This document shows, piece after piece, positions 33,358 through 41,929 of a stretch of DNA of 64,000 nt (the first letter of the stretch is position 1; the number at the start of each line of letters is the position of its first letter). The notes below the pieces were generated by a model, which worked only from the letters and a program-made list of their open reading frames with translations, was not told the DNA's origin and ran no database searches. A program made the translations under genes and the position numbers. Source of the stretch: Mycolicibacter algericus DSM 45454. Its GTDB lineage: Bacteria; Actinomycetota; Actinomycetes; Mycobacteriales; Mycobacteriaceae. Where the stretch lies: contig NZ_MVHC01000007.1 of assembly GCF_002086455.1 (NCBI RefSeq), forward strand, positions 153,719 through 217,718. Reading direction: 5' to 3'.

Positions 33358-33864
33358 ATGCAGGTACGCGAATTAGCCGCCGCGACAGCGGCGTTCGGGC
33401 TTGTTGCCGGGATGGCCTCGGCGCCGCCGGCGCATGCCGCCCTGGGCTTCGAGCTCAACGGCCCCTACCGGGTCACTTCGAGCGGAGACTGGGCCAAGAC
33501 CAACGAAGTGTTCATGGACGAAGTCACCGTCTCGTCGGTGTGGACGTTCAGCTCCAGTTGCGAGAACGCGCACGTCTGTACCGGCCAGGTCAGCAGCGAC
33601 CAGGGCTGGACCGCGCCGCTGGAATTTCGCACCTCGCGGTGGATCGTCGACCGCTTCCATGAGAACTGGCAGACCTGCCCGGACGGCACCACCTCGCCGG
33701 GGCGGCAGCGCTACCAGTTCCAGGGCAGCGACTCCAACGGCCAGTACGACAAACGCAACATCGACCTGCTGGTCGGCTACGACAGAACGATCGGCGTCTC
33801 GGGGGCCTGTGGACGCAACCAACCCACGGTGATCACCATGCCGCTGAGCGTGCGGCGGCTTTAG
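33358..33864 (+). CDS. Small exported Cys-containing protein downstream of mceF
   Basis: Predicted 168 aa from ATG 33358 with AAGGAGG 8 bp upstream. A signal peptide is clear (LAAATAAFGLVAGMASAPPAHA, cleavage after residue 27). The mature part has four Cys (SSCENAHVC, QTCPDG, GACGRN), enough for two disulphides, and is rich in aromatic and beta-forming residues (WTFSSSCEN, WIVDRFHENW). Similar small exported proteins accompany mycobacterial mce loci but have no assigned activity. It is the first of three such genes in a row. Confidence 0.85.
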   Translation: MQVRELAAATAAFGLVAGMASAPPAHAALGFELNGPYRVTSSGDWAKTNEVFMDEVTVSSVWTFSSSCENAHVCTGQVSSDQGWTAPLEFRTSRWIVDRFHENWQTCPDGTTSPGRQRYQFQGSDSNGQYDKRNIDLLVGYDRTIGVSGACGRNQPTVITMPLSVRRL

Positions 33865-33879
33865 TCGGTAGGAGACACG

Positions 33880-34299
33880 ATGCGGAACACCCGTGTGATG
33901 ATGACGTTCGCCGCGGCTGCTGTGGCCGCCGGGGCGGTGGCCGCGGTGACCTCGGCGGCGCCGTCGGTGGCCGACCCCTACGTGCCGATGTGCGACGTCC
34001 CGGCGTGCACACCGGGAATCGCGCCGAATGTCGTGCTGGGTGCGCCGTGCTCCAACACCACCTACTTCGTCTTCGGGTCCGCTGTCGCAGGGCCGTCGAC
34101 CCTGCCGGGCAGGCTGGTGTACTGCGGATCGCCCCGCCGGTACGAGCCGCGCTGGTTCCGTTCCCCGGAGATGCACGGCATCAAGGAGGAGAACAGCAGG
34201 TGCGACGAGTACGTCGGCGAGGTGGCGCAGGCGCCCGATGGACTCTTCCTGGCCTGCGTTGCCGACGGCGAGGCCCGGTGGCGTCGCGGAGACCTCTAG
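33880..34299 (+). CDS. Small exported Cys-rich protein
   Basis: Predicted 139 aa, starting 15 bp after the previous stop with GGAGA upstream. An Ala-rich signal peptide ends after about residue 31 (PSVA). The mature protein has six Cys (MCDVPAC, APCSN, VYCGS, RCDEY, LACVAD), consistent with three disulphides in a small stable extracellular domain. No enzyme motif. I do not recognise the family; position suggests an envelope accessory of the Mce system. Confidence 0.8.
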   Translation: MRNTRVMMTFAAAAVAAGAVAAVTSAAPSVADPYVPMCDVPACTPGIAPNVVLGAPCSNTTYFVFGSAVAGPSTLPGRLVYCGSPRRYEPRWFRSPEMHGIKEENSRCDEYVGEVAQAPDGLFLACVADGEARWRRGDL

Positions 34300-34337
34300 C
34301 GACACAACAATCCTGGCAAGTCGAGGGAGTCCGACCC

Positions 34338-34805
34338 ATGATGCGAACCACTGTTGGTGCAGCGCTCGGCGCGCTGATGGTTGCAGCGGGCGCCACCGCT
34401 GTGGCACCGACGGCCGCGGCCGATATGCGCTACGGCAACTACGAGGTGCTGAGCAACCGGTGGACCGATGCGACGTGGGTGTGGGCGGCCTACCCGTGCG
34501 AGACGATGGGCAAGTTCGACGACCTGCCGGCCGGCTGTGTTGAGGTGAGCGCGATCGACCGACCGCATTTCTTCGGTCGCGGATACTACGGCGGCACCGC
34601 CAAACTGGTGGACGGTCAGTACTCGTTCACCTCGGATTACCCCAACGGTCTGACCTGCCCGTTCGGCCCGTCGATGCCGACCCGCGACACCTACACCTGG
34701 GATGCCAACACACTGGCCGGCGTCGTCGAATCACATTTCGAGGTGGGCTGTATGAATGGTCCGGGCGGGGTGAACACCTGGACGTTCGCGCTGGTGCGGA
34801 TGTAG
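34338..34805 (+). CDS. Small exported Cys-containing protein
   Basis: Predicted 155 aa from ATG 34338 (ATG 34341 is equally possible) behind GGGAG. Signal peptide to about residue 28 (VAPTAAA). The mature part holds four Cys (YPCETMG, AGCVEV, LTCPFG, VGCMNG) and many aromatic residues (YEVLSNRWTDATWVW), similar in style to the protein two genes upstream, so the two may be distant paralogues. Last gene of the mce transcript; a short GC hairpin follows. Confidence 0.82.
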   Translation: MMRTTVGAALGALMVAAGATAVAPTAAADMRYGNYEVLSNRWTDATWVWAAYPCETMGKFDDLPAGCVEVSAIDRPHFFGRGYYGGTAKLVDGQYSFTSDYPNGLTCPFGPSMPTRDTYTWDANTLAGVVESHFEVGCMNGPGGVNTWTFALVRM

Positions 34806-34809
34806 CGCC

Positions 34810-34821
34810 CCCGCAAGCGGG
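34810..34821. terminator. Short GC hairpin between convergent genes
   Basis: CCCGCAAGCGGG forms a 4-bp GC stem with a CAAG loop in the 21-bp gap between the last exported-protein gene and the convergent Mce-associated gene. Possible weak terminator for both strands; no T-tract. Confidence 0.35.
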
Positions 34822-34826
34822 TTGGC

Positions 34827-35450
34827 CTACACCGGATCGAACGAGGAGATCAGCCACCGGCCGCCGTGCTTCTCCAAGCCGACCTTGACGCTGCTCATCG
34901 AGTAGGAGCCGTCGGGGTTGGTCTTGCTGATCGTGGTCTGGTTGAGATAGATCAGCACCTCGGCGGAGCCGGGACGCAACGACACGATGCCCTTGCGAAC
35001 CACTGCAGCGATCGTCTGCACCTCCTTCTCTTTGACCGCCGGGGTGACGACCTTCTGGGTGAAATCGGTGTAGTGCGAGAGGAAGTCACCGGTGAGGTGG
35101 CTCTCGGCCGCGGCGAAATCCTGCTCCATCGTCTTCGGTGCGTACGTCAGTACGGCGACCGCACCGTCGGCGGCGGCGGCCATCACGGCCTGCTCGGCCG
35201 CGGGTCCGAGTTGCTGATCTGCCCGGAGCACACCGAAGTACAGCCAGCCGGCCAGCCCCGCTGACGCCAACAGCAGCAAGCCCAGGGTGGCAGCGATCCA
35301 GCGCGACGTTGAGACCGTCGGGCCGGCTTGGGATTGATCGGCAGGTGACTCCGCTGCCGCCGGATCGGCGGGCGCGACGTCGGCGTCGGCAGTCACGGAA
35401 TCGTCCTCGACCGCTTCGGGTGTCACGTCATCACTGTCGGATTCGCTCAT
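34827..35450 (-). CDS. Mce-associated membrane protein
   Basis: Predicted 207 aa from ATG 35450, overlapping the stop of the gene before it. An acidic, Ala/Asp-rich cytoplasmic tail of 50 residues is followed by one transmembrane helix (about 51-73, WIAATLGLLLLASAGLAGWL) and an extracytoplasmic NTF2-like domain (FLSHYTDFTQKVV, YLNQTTISKTNPDG). This layout is that of the Mas proteins found with mce operons, thought to stabilise the Mce complex. Here it is convergent to the mce operon rather than downstream on the same strand. Confidence 0.87.
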   Translation of the reverse strand: MSESDSDDVTPEAVEDDSVTADADVAPADPAAAESPADQSQAGPTVSTSRWIAATLGLLLLASAGLAGWLYFGVLRADQQLGPAAEQAVMAAAADGAVAVLTYAPKTMEQDFAAAESHLTGDFLSHYTDFTQKVVTPAVKEKEVQTIAAVVRKGIVSLRPGSAEVLIYLNQTTISKTNPDGSYSMSSVKVGLEKHGGRWLISSFDPV

Positions 35451-36241
35451 GCCGCAAAGTCCACCTTCGACATCTTGACCTGGTCGCCCTCGCGGGCCAG
35501 GTGCACGGTCAGGCGCCAACTGCGGGGTTCCTCTTTGGCTCCGGCGGTATTGGTGACCTTCGTGGTGGCCGCGACCAGCACCACCGCCTCGTTGTCCGAC
35601 ATCGATTCCACGCCGGAGACCACCGTGTCAACCGAGGTGACGGTTTTGGACTCGCGGGCCACCTTGGCGAAGTCGCCGGCGTGGGCTTCGAAATCCTTCT
35701 TGAACTCACCGGTGGAGTTGTCCAGAATCGCCTTGACGTCGTCGTCGACTGTCTCGTAGTTCAGTGACATCAGCGTGACCACGCCCTGACGGGCGGCCGC
35801 GGCGTACTCGCCCATTTGATGCTGGCGCTGGGCAACGTCGCGATGGTGGGACAGCATCAGCACATCAACGGCGAGGAAGCCGCCGATTGCCAGTACGGCC
35901 AGCGTCGCCGCCACCCACCCCAGTTGTCTGCGGATGCCGATGAACCCGTGCGGTTGTTCAGCCGGTTCATCGACGGCACCTTCGTCGACACCCGGCGCCA
36001 GAGCATCGGCTTCGATGCCCGCCGGCTCGACGTCCGGTGCGGTTTCCGGGTCGACCGCTTGGCTGGGTTTCGATTCGGAGCCCTGTTGCGCTTTGAGCAG
36101 CTCGGCACGGGCGCGGGCCAACTCCGCTGCAGCCTCGGCGGCCTTCGCCTCGGCTTCTGCCAGCGTCAGCGCATCCTTCGAGGTGCGCTTGGCGGCGTGC
36201 TTTCCACCACCACCCGGTTTCGCCGGATCACGCGACGGCAT
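35447..36241 (-). CDS. Mce-associated membrane protein with coiled-coil N-terminus
   Basis: Predicted 264 aa from ATG 36241 behind AGGAGGG; an in-frame start at 36307 is less likely. Residues 24-53 form an Ala/Glu/Lys helix likely to be coiled coil (LAEAEAKAAEAAAELARARA). A Pro/Asp/Glu-rich linker follows, then a transmembrane helix near 108-128 and an NTF2-like external domain (YETVDDDVKAILDNSTGEF). It is a paralogue of the overlapping downstream gene; Mas proteins usually occur in such pairs. Confidence 0.87.
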   Translation of the reverse strand: MPSRDPAKPGGGGKHAAKRTSKDALTLAEAEAKAAEAAAELARARAELLKAQQGSESKPSQAVDPETAPDVEPAGIEADALAPGVDEGAVDEPAEQPHGFIGIRRQLGWVAATLAVLAIGGFLAVDVLMLSHHRDVAQRQHQMGEYAAAARQGVVTLMSLNYETVDDDVKAILDNSTGEFKKDFEAHAGDFAKVARESKTVTSVDTVVSGVESMSDNEAVVLVAATTKVTNTAGAKEEPRSWRLTVHLAREGDQVKMSKVDFAA

Positions 36242-36337
36242 ATGCCCTCCTGTCCGTTGTCCACCCAGCTCCGGCAGGGCCCCCCACAAGGCCAAGCACT
36301 CTCGCAAGCCCGCTCCGAAACGGTAGCACCGGGTCTC

Positions 36338-36769
36338 TCACCAGGTGCGGAGCGAGCAGAGCGCCCCCTTGGTGCCGGCGTCGGTGGCGACGACGACGTC
36401 GTCGATGCGCAGTTCGCAGACGAACCCGGGAGAGGCCAGCTGGGGATGCATCCCCGGCAGCGACACCACCACCATCGCCCAGTTCTGCGGGTCGGCCAGG
36501 GTGGTCTCGAAGATCCAGGGCTGGTTCGGCCCGATCGTGACGTCGGCACGCGGGCTGTATTGGTACGGGTTGTGGCTGTATTCGCCGAAGTTGGGCGGCT
36601 GAACCTCGCGGTAGTAGATGTTCGCCTGGGCGGTTTCGGTCGCACTGACCAAGTAGCGCACCCGGTGGGGTGCCGAGTCGTCGGCGGGAGCCGGGGCGGC
36701 GGTGGCAAGCGCGCCGGTGAACGCCAGGCCCAGAACCAGGGGCGACGCCGAGAACTTCCTGGTTGTCAC
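36338..36769 (-). CDS. Small exported MmpS-like protein
   Basis: Predicted 143 aa from GTG 36769 behind GGAGGAG. Signal peptide of about 28 residues (PLVLGLAFTGALATAAPAPA). The mature domain (VRYLVSATETAQANIYYREV, QPWIFETTLADPQNWAMVVV, CELRIDDVVVATD) resembles the beta-rich periplasmic domain of MmpS and related mycobacterial lipid-export accessories. No MmpL gene is nearby. Two Cys could form one disulphide. The inverted repeat ATTCTT/AAGAAT lies 38-56 bp upstream of the start. Family assignment is by visual resemblance. Confidence 0.7.
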   Translation of the reverse strand: MTTRKFSASPLVLGLAFTGALATAAPAPADDSAPHRVRYLVSATETAQANIYYREVQPPNFGEYSHNPYQYSPRADVTIGPNQPWIFETTLADPQNWAMVVVSLPGMHPQLASPGFVCELRIDDVVVATDAGTKGALCSLRTW

Positions 36770-36806
36770 GGGCTCCTCCGGGTGCGCTCACCTGCCAAAG
36801 ACTCAA

Positions 36807-36825
36807 ATTCTTTGCGGAGAAGAAT
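36807..36825. promoter_or_regulatory. Inverted repeat ATTCTT-N7-AAGAAT upstream of the MmpS-like gene
   Basis: Perfect 6-bp arms with a 7-bp spacer, in the 98-bp gap between the MmpS-like gene start (36769) and the flavoprotein stop (36868). Possibly an operator; only one copy seen. Confidence 0.35.
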
Positions 36826-36867
36826 AGCATTTCCGGTTGGGCGGCGGCGGGCGAATTGTGCTGCTCG

Positions 36868-38487
36868 TCAGACGCACGAATCGCCGGTGGCCGCCGCGCG
36901 TCCGGCACGGAAGCCGAACACCATCGCCGGTCCGATCGTGCCGCCGGCGCCGCCGTAGGCCCGGCCGGTCACCCCGGCCATCGCGTTGCCCGCGGCGAAC
37001 AGGCCGCGGATCGGCCGCCCGGTGACGTGCAGCACGCGACCGTCGGCGTCGGTGCGCGGACCGCCCTTGGTGCCCATCGCTCCCACCGACAGCGGTACGG
37101 CGTAGTAGGGCGCGGTGTCGAGCGGCCCAAGGGTGCGACCGGCCGGGGTATCCGCCTGATCGTCGCCCCAGTACCCGTCGTAGGCGCTGGCGCCGCGCCC
37201 GAACTCGGGATCGGCGCCGGCGGCCACGCCGCGGTTCCAGGCCGCCACGGTCTGGGCCAGACCCTCCGGTTCGATGCCGGTTCGGGCGGCCAGCGCCGCC
37301 AGGTCGGGCGACTCGCAAAACCACTCCGGCGCCGCACCGCCGGGGGCGACGCCGAGGAACCCGTACCGGCGCAGGTGCTCGGCGTCGAAGACGATCCACG
37401 CCGGATCGTTGACGTAGCCGCCGCGCGGCTCCAGGTAGTGAAAGGCGCCGGCCATCGAGTTGTAGTCACATGCCTCGTTGACGAACCGCCGTCCGGACCG
37501 GTTGACGATGATGCTGCGCGGCCGGGTGCGCTCCAGTCGCACACTGCGGCTGCGCTGTTGGCCGTCTATGGTGTCGCCGGGGATCCGGACGATCGGAACC
37601 CACCACGCCTCGCCCATGTTGGCCAGGTCGGCGCCGTGTGCCATGGCCATGCGCAGCGCATCGCCGGTGTTGTTCGGCGGTGACACCGCGCCCCGCATCG
37701 GCCCCCGCAGAAAGGCTTCCACCAAAGTGGTGTCCCACTCGAATCCACCATTGGCCAGGATGACGCCCCGGCGGGCGCGCACCCGCCGCGACGTCCCGTT
37801 GGCGTCCACCCGGACGCCGGCGATACGGCCATCGCCGCCATCACCGATGAGCTCGACGCCGCGACAGCCCGTCGCCGGGGCGACCCCGGCGTCCAGCACA
37901 CCCTTGAGCAACCCGGCGATCAGCGCGGTGCCGGCCACGCAGACGTTGTCCGACGCCGTGCCGATATCGGCATGCAGCCGGGCGCGGGTCTCGGCGTCGA
38001 ATCCGACATTGCTGTAGTCGGCAGGGAAGGCGGTGATCCGGTCCTGCCAGGCACCCAGCCGGGAGATGTCGTAGGGCAATGGGCTCAGTGAGCGGCCACC
38101 GGACGGGCGTCCGCCGGGCAACTCCGGCTTGTAGTCCGGGAAGCCGGACGCGATTTCGAAGCGCACCTCGCTGTGCTTCTCGACGAAGTCGACCATCTCC
38201 TGGCCGGTGCGTACGAACGTCGAGACCAGCTCGTCGTCCATCGCGCCGAACGACTGCGCCCGCAGGTAGTCCAGGGCGGCCTCGACGGTCAAACCGGGGG
38301 CCCGGGTATGCGCGGGAATCCAGGCGATGCCACCGGAGACGGCGGTGGTGCCTCCCACGGTCGCGGACTTCTCGTAGACGGCGACCGAGGCGCCGTTGAC
38401 CGCTGCGGTGAGCGCGGCGGTGAGCCCGGCCCCGCCGGTACCCAGTACCACCACGTCGAACTCGTCGTCCCAATCACCGACTGTCAA
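36868..38487 (-). CDS. FAD-dependent 3-ketosteroid dehydrogenase-like flavoprotein
   Basis: Predicted 539 aa from TTG 38487 behind AAGGAAG; a longer in-frame start at 38562 lacks a ribosome site. The N-terminal dinucleotide motif VVVLGTGGAGLTAALTAA, YEKSATVGGTTAVSGGIAW, and the C-terminal GLFAAGNAMAGVTGRAYGGA belong to the fumarate-reductase/KstD flavoprotein family, which inserts C=C bonds next to ketones in rings or reduces them. RFVNEACDYN is typical for the substrate-domain interface. It is followed by the MmpS-like gene and preceded 28 bp upstream by the IclR gene. A second paralogue lies at 42812. Confidence 0.9.
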   Translation of the reverse strand: MTVGDWDDEFDVVVLGTGGAGLTAALTAAVNGASVAVYEKSATVGGTTAVSGGIAWIPAHTRAPGLTVEAALDYLRAQSFGAMDDELVSTFVRTGQEMVDFVEKHSEVRFEIASGFPDYKPELPGGRPSGGRSLSPLPYDISRLGAWQDRITAFPADYSNVGFDAETRARLHADIGTASDNVCVAGTALIAGLLKGVLDAGVAPATGCRGVELIGDGGDGRIAGVRVDANGTSRRVRARRGVILANGGFEWDTTLVEAFLRGPMRGAVSPPNNTGDALRMAMAHGADLANMGEAWWVPIVRIPGDTIDGQQRSRSVRLERTRPRSIIVNRSGRRFVNEACDYNSMAGAFHYLEPRGGYVNDPAWIVFDAEHLRRYGFLGVAPGGAAPEWFCESPDLAALAARTGIEPEGLAQTVAAWNRGVAAGADPEFGRGASAYDGYWGDDQADTPAGRTLGPLDTAPYYAVPLSVGAMGTKGGPRTDADGRVLHVTGRPIRGLFAAGNAMAGVTGRAYGGAGGTIGPAMVFGFRAGRAAATGDSCV

Positions 38488-38515
38488 TGACGTCTTCCTT
38501 TCGGGCGCAGCGGAT

Positions 38516-39217
38516 TCAGCTGAGGATCTCAGACAGTTTGTCGGCCGCCGCGAGCACGGCATCCCGACCGCGCAACACGACGTCCTCGCGGTGGGAGATC
38601 AGGTTGATGCAGGTGGGCGGCGAGGGAGGCCGGCGACGGACCGGAACCGCCAGACCGAATGTTCCGGGTTCGATCTCGCCGTGGGTGACCACCCAGCCGC
38701 GCTCACGGGTCTGCTGGACGACGTCGCGTTCGTCCGGGCGCCGCGGCATGGCGGCCGACAACGCGATTCCGGCGGCGCCGAGGCTCAGCGGGTGGCGACT
38801 GCCCTCGTGGAACGCCAACTGATAGCCGACCTGGGTGGGCACGATCACGGCGACGGCCACTTGCTGGTCGCCCTCGGCCACCAGTAGCGACACGGTGGTG
38901 CCGAGTTCGTCGGCGAGCGCGCGCAGCGTCGGCAGGCTCAGCTGGCGGACATTGTTGTCGAACGAGGCGCCGAGGACGGCCAGCGCCGCTGCCGAGCGGA
39001 ACCGGCCGTCTTCGCCCTTGGCCACCAATCGGTGACTCGTCAGGGTGTTCAGCAGCCGGTAGGCGATGGTCCGGTGGACGCCGATCCGGTCGGCGACCTG
39101 CTGGATGGTCAGCCCGTCGGGTGCGGTGGCCACCGCCTGCAACGCGGCCAGTCCGCGGGCCAGGGTCTGCGACCCCGGAGCGGCATCGGCGGCACCGTCG
39201 GGCTTCAGCCTGGTCAT
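38516..39217 (-). CDS. IclR family transcriptional regulator
   Basis: Predicted 233 aa from ATG 39217 with AAGGAGG 8 bp upstream. A winged helix-turn-helix occupies about residues 20-80 (LTIQQVADRIGVHRTIAYRL), followed by the IclR effector domain (ADELGTTVSLLVAEG, HPLSLGAAGIALSAA). IclR proteins typically sense aromatic or other small acids; MhpR of the mhp operon is one. It is divergent from the meta-cleavage operon starting at 39355, so control of that operon is likely (inference). The flavoprotein gene downstream may be co-transcribed with it. Confidence 0.92.
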   Translation of the reverse strand: MTRLKPDGAADAAPGSQTLARGLAALQAVATAPDGLTIQQVADRIGVHRTIAYRLLNTLTSHRLVAKGEDGRFRSAAALAVLGASFDNNVRQLSLPTLRALADELGTTVSLLVAEGDQQVAVAVIVPTQVGYQLAFHEGSRHPLSLGAAGIALSAAMPRRPDERDVVQQTRERGWVVTHGEIEPGTFGLAVPVRRRPPSPPTCINLISHREDVVLRGRDAVLAAADKLSEILS

Positions 39218-39259
39218 CAGGTCGGCCTCCTTGACATCCACCCATTAGAGAGTGATGCT

Positions 39260-39306
39260 CTTCAATATAACGTACATCCATGTGCGATAAAAGCACGCTT
39301 CAATAT
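39260..39306. promoter_or_regulatory. Divergent regulatory region with CTTCAATAT direct repeats
   Basis: CTTCAATAT occurs at 39260-39268 and 39298-39306, with GTGC/GCAC arms between them. It is the AT-richest part of the IclR/hydrolase divergent gap (39218-39354). CGGAAA and TTTCCG arms lie just to the right. These are candidate IclR contacts and promoter elements; none is proven. Confidence 0.45.
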
Positions 39307-39354
39307 CGGAAAATGAGAACTGCATTTCCGTGACAGCACAAGGAGAGGTGGCCG

Positions 39355-40218
39355 GTGCCGGAGTTCGAGAGCATCTGGAGTGATCTTCAGGGCGTTGCGT
39401 TCGAGCAGGGGTATCTCGATGCGGGTGGGGTGCGCACCCGCTACCTCCGGGCGGGCGACCCGAGCAAGCCGGTCCTGGTGCTGCTGCACGGCTCCGGCGG
39501 GCACGCCGAGGCATATGTCCGCAATCTGGCCGCGCACGCGGAGCACTTCTGGACCTGGTCGGTGGACATGCTCGGTCACGGCTACACCGACAAACCCGGT
39601 CATCCGTTGGAGATTCCCCACTACGTGGCGCACCTGATGGATGTGCTGGACGCCATCGGTGCGCCCAAGGCCAGCATCAGTGGTGAATCACTCGGCGGCT
39701 GGGTGGCGGCGCGCGCCGCCATCGACCACCCGGACCGGGTGCAGCGCCTGGTGCTCAACACCGCGGGCGGCTCCCAGGCCGATCCCGAGGTGATGAAGCG
39801 GATCATCACCTTGTCGATGGCGGCGGTGGAGAACCCCGACTGGGAGACGGTGCAGGCCCGCATCAAGTGGCTGATGGCCGACAAGTCCAAGGGCTACGAC
39901 GACATCGTGGCCAGCCGGCAGCGGATCTACCGGCTGCCCGGATTCATCGACGCGATGCGCGACATCATGGCGCTGCAGGATCCCGAGATCCGCGCCCGCA
40001 ATCTGCTGGGTCCGGGGGACTACGGCAAGATCACCGCGCCGACGCTGGTGGTCTGGACCAGTGACGATCCGACGGCCGACGTCGAGGAGGGCAAGCGGAT
40101 CGCCTCGATGATCCCGGGCGCCCGGTTCGAGCTGATGCCGGGCTGCGGCCACTGGCCGCAGTACGAAGACCCCGCGACCTTCAACCGCCTGCACCTGGAA
40201 TTCCTGCTGGGGCGTTAG
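39355..40218 (+). CDS. MhpC-type alpha/beta hydrolase (meta-cleavage product hydrolase)
   Basis: Predicted 287 aa from GTG 39355 with AAGGAG upstream. [16 protein letters not shown], the elbow [11 protein letters not shown] and the C-terminal [11 protein letters not shown] provide the oxyanion hole, Ser nucleophile and His. Position directly before MhpA- and MhpB-like genes and 1 bp apart suggests it hydrolyses the ring-fission product made by the dioxygenase, releasing an acid and a dienoate (MhpC role). Four other hydrolases in the window show the call is about context as much as sequence. Confidence 0.88.
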   Translation: MPEFESIWSDLQGVAFEQGYLDAGGVRTRYLRAGDPSKPVLVLLHGSGGHAEAYVRNLAAHAEHFWTWSVDMLGHGYTDKPGHPLEIPHYVAHLMDVLDAIGAPKASISGESLGGWVAARAAIDHPDRVQRLVLNTAGGSQADPEVMKRIITLSMAAVENPDWETVQARIKWLMADKSKGYDDIVASRQRIYRLPGFIDAMRDIMALQDPEIRARNLLGPGDYGKITAPTLVVWTSDDPTADVEEGKRIASMIPGARFELMPGCGHWPQYEDPATFNRLHLEFLLGR

Positions 40219-40219
40219 C

Positions 40220-41929
40220 GTGACCGCTGAAAAGAGTGCAGCCGTCGACGTCGACGTGGTGATCGTCGGCGCCGGGCCGGTGGGCTTGACGTTGGCGAAT
40301 ATCCTCGGCCTGCAAGGGGTCCGGACCCTGGTGGTCGAGGACCGCGCCACACTCATCGACTATCCCCGGGGGGTCGGGCTCGACGACGAATCGCTGCGCA
40401 CGTTCCAGGCGATCGGCCTGGTGGATGCCATCCTGCCGCACACCGTGCCCAACCAGATCCTGCGATTCTTCGACGGTAACCGGCGACTGCTCGCCGAGAT
40501 GGCTCCTGCCGACGCGTGTTTCGGATGGCCCAAGCGCAACGGCTTCGTCCAACCACTGGTCGACGCCGAACTGCTGCGCGGCTTGGAGCGCTTCGACCAC
40601 GTCCGGGTGCTGTGGGGTCGCCCGATGACCGGCTGCACTGAGACGGCCGACGGCGTCACCGTAAGCCTGGGTGGTTCGGATGGCCAGGAACCGCAGCCGA
40701 TTTCGGCTCGCTACGTCGTCGGCTGCGATGGCGGCCGCAGCGCCACCCGCCGCCTGATGGGGGTGTCCTTCGACGGCACCACATCCTCGACCCGCTGGCT
40801 GGTCATCGACCTCGCCAACGATCCGCTGGGCCACCCCAACAGCGAGGTCGGCGCCGACCCCGCGCGGCCCTACGCCTCCATCTCGATCGCCCACGGCATC
40901 CGGCGCTTCGAGTTCATGATCCACGCCGACGAAACCGACGAGCAGGCCGAAGACCCCGAATTCGTCGCGGCGATGCTGGCACCGTTCCTACCGCATCCGC
41001 ACGATGTCGACGTGATCCGGCACCGGGTCTACACCCACCACTCCCGGATCGCCGGTGCGTTCCGCCGCGGCCGGCTGCTGTTGGCCGGTGATGCGGCACA
41101 CCTGATGCCGGTCTGGCAGGGGCAGGGCTACAACAGCGGCATCCGCGACGCGATGAACCTGGGCTGGAAACTGGCCGCGGTGGTGCAAGGGCAGGCGCAG
41201 CCGAGCCTGCTGGACAGCTACGACACCGAACGGCGCAAGCACGCCCGCGCCATGATCGACCTCTCCACGATGGTGGGCCGGGTGATCTCGCCGACCAACC
41301 GGCGGGTCGCCGCGGTGCGCGACCGGGTGATCCGGGCCGCCTCGGCGGTACCGACGCTCAAGCGCTACGTGCTGGAGATGCGATTCAAGCCGATGCCGCG
41401 CTACGACCACGGTGCCGTCGTCCACGACCAGCCGCATCGTCCCGACTCGCCGACCGGGACGCTGTTCATTCAGCCCCGCGTGGACACCCGCACCGGAACG
41501 GATCTGCTCCTCGACGACGTCATCGGGGGCGGGTTCGCGGTGCTGGCCTGGAACAACAATCCGCGTGCCCTGCTCGGGGAGGACGCCTTCGCGCGGTGGA
41601 ATGCGTTGGGAGCGAGCTTCATCGCCGTCCGGCCGCTGACGCAGCTGCACTGGACGCCGACAGGCCAGGTCGATGACCCGGCCGTCACCATCGTCGGCGA
41701 CCGCACCGGAGAGCTGAAAGCCTGGTTCGACCGCCACACCGAGTCGGTGTTGTTCCTGCGCCCCGACCGCTGCATCGCCGCGGCCTGCATCGCTCAGCGC
41801 GCCGCCGAGATGAGCGCCCGGCTCGCCGACGTCCTGACGCTGACCGTAGGGGGTGATACCGCCGATGGCACTAGCCCTGTGCTGCATGTCCCACAGCCCG
41901 CTGCTGAATCTGCCGGGACCACCCCCTGA
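40220..41929 (+). CDS. mhpA: MhpA-like FAD-dependent aromatic hydroxylase
   Basis: Predicted 569 aa from GTG 40220. The FAD motif [20 protein letters not shown] at residues 13-32, the DG motif [16 protein letters not shown] and the GD motif [20 protein letters not shown] are complete. The family (3-(3-hydroxyphenyl)propionate hydroxylase and relatives) adds an ortho hydroxyl to a phenolic ring with NAD(P)H and O2, giving the catechol for ring cleavage. Its final 65 bp overlap the extradiol dioxygenase gene in another frame. The true substrate may be a larger ring system; only the reaction type is supported. Confidence 0.9.
   Translation: MTAEKSAAVDVDVVIVGAGPVGLTLANILGLQGVRTLVVEDRATLIDYPRGVGLDDESLRTFQAIGLVDAILPHTVPNQILRFFDGNRRLLAEMAPADACFGWPKRNGFVQPLVDAELLRGLERFDHVRVLWGRPMTGCTETADGVTVSLGGSDGQEPQPISARYVVGCDGGRSATRRLMGVSFDGTTSSTRWLVIDLANDPLGHPNSEVGADPARPYASISIAHGIRRFEFMIHADETDEQAEDPEFVAAMLAPFLPHPHDVDVIRHRVYTHHSRIAGAFRRGRLLLAGDAAHLMPVWQGQGYNSGIRDAMNLGWKLAAVVQGQAQPSLLDSYDTERRKHARAMIDLSTMVGRVISPTNRRVAAVRDRVIRAASAVPTLKRYVLEMRFKPMPRYDHGAVVHDQPHRPDSPTGTLFIQPRVDTRTGTDLLLDDVIGGGFAVLAWNNNPRALLGEDAFARWNALGASFIAVRPLTQLHWTPTGQVDDPAVTIVGDRTGELKAWFDRHTESVLFLRPDRCIAAACIAQRAAEMSARLADVLTLTVGGDTADGTSPVLHVPQPAAESAGTTP

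Noticed and set aside
34827..36241. yrbE permease genes for the mce operon
   Set aside because: The two minus-strand genes have a single transmembrane helix and an NTF2-like external domain, the Mas layout, not the five or six helices of YrbE.
36770..36867. Third strong copy of the GAGAAT operator upstream of the MmpS-like gene
   Set aside because: The sequence AGAATAGCATTTCC resembles the motif but one arm is poor; only the separate ATTCTT/AAGAAT repeat was kept, at low confidence.
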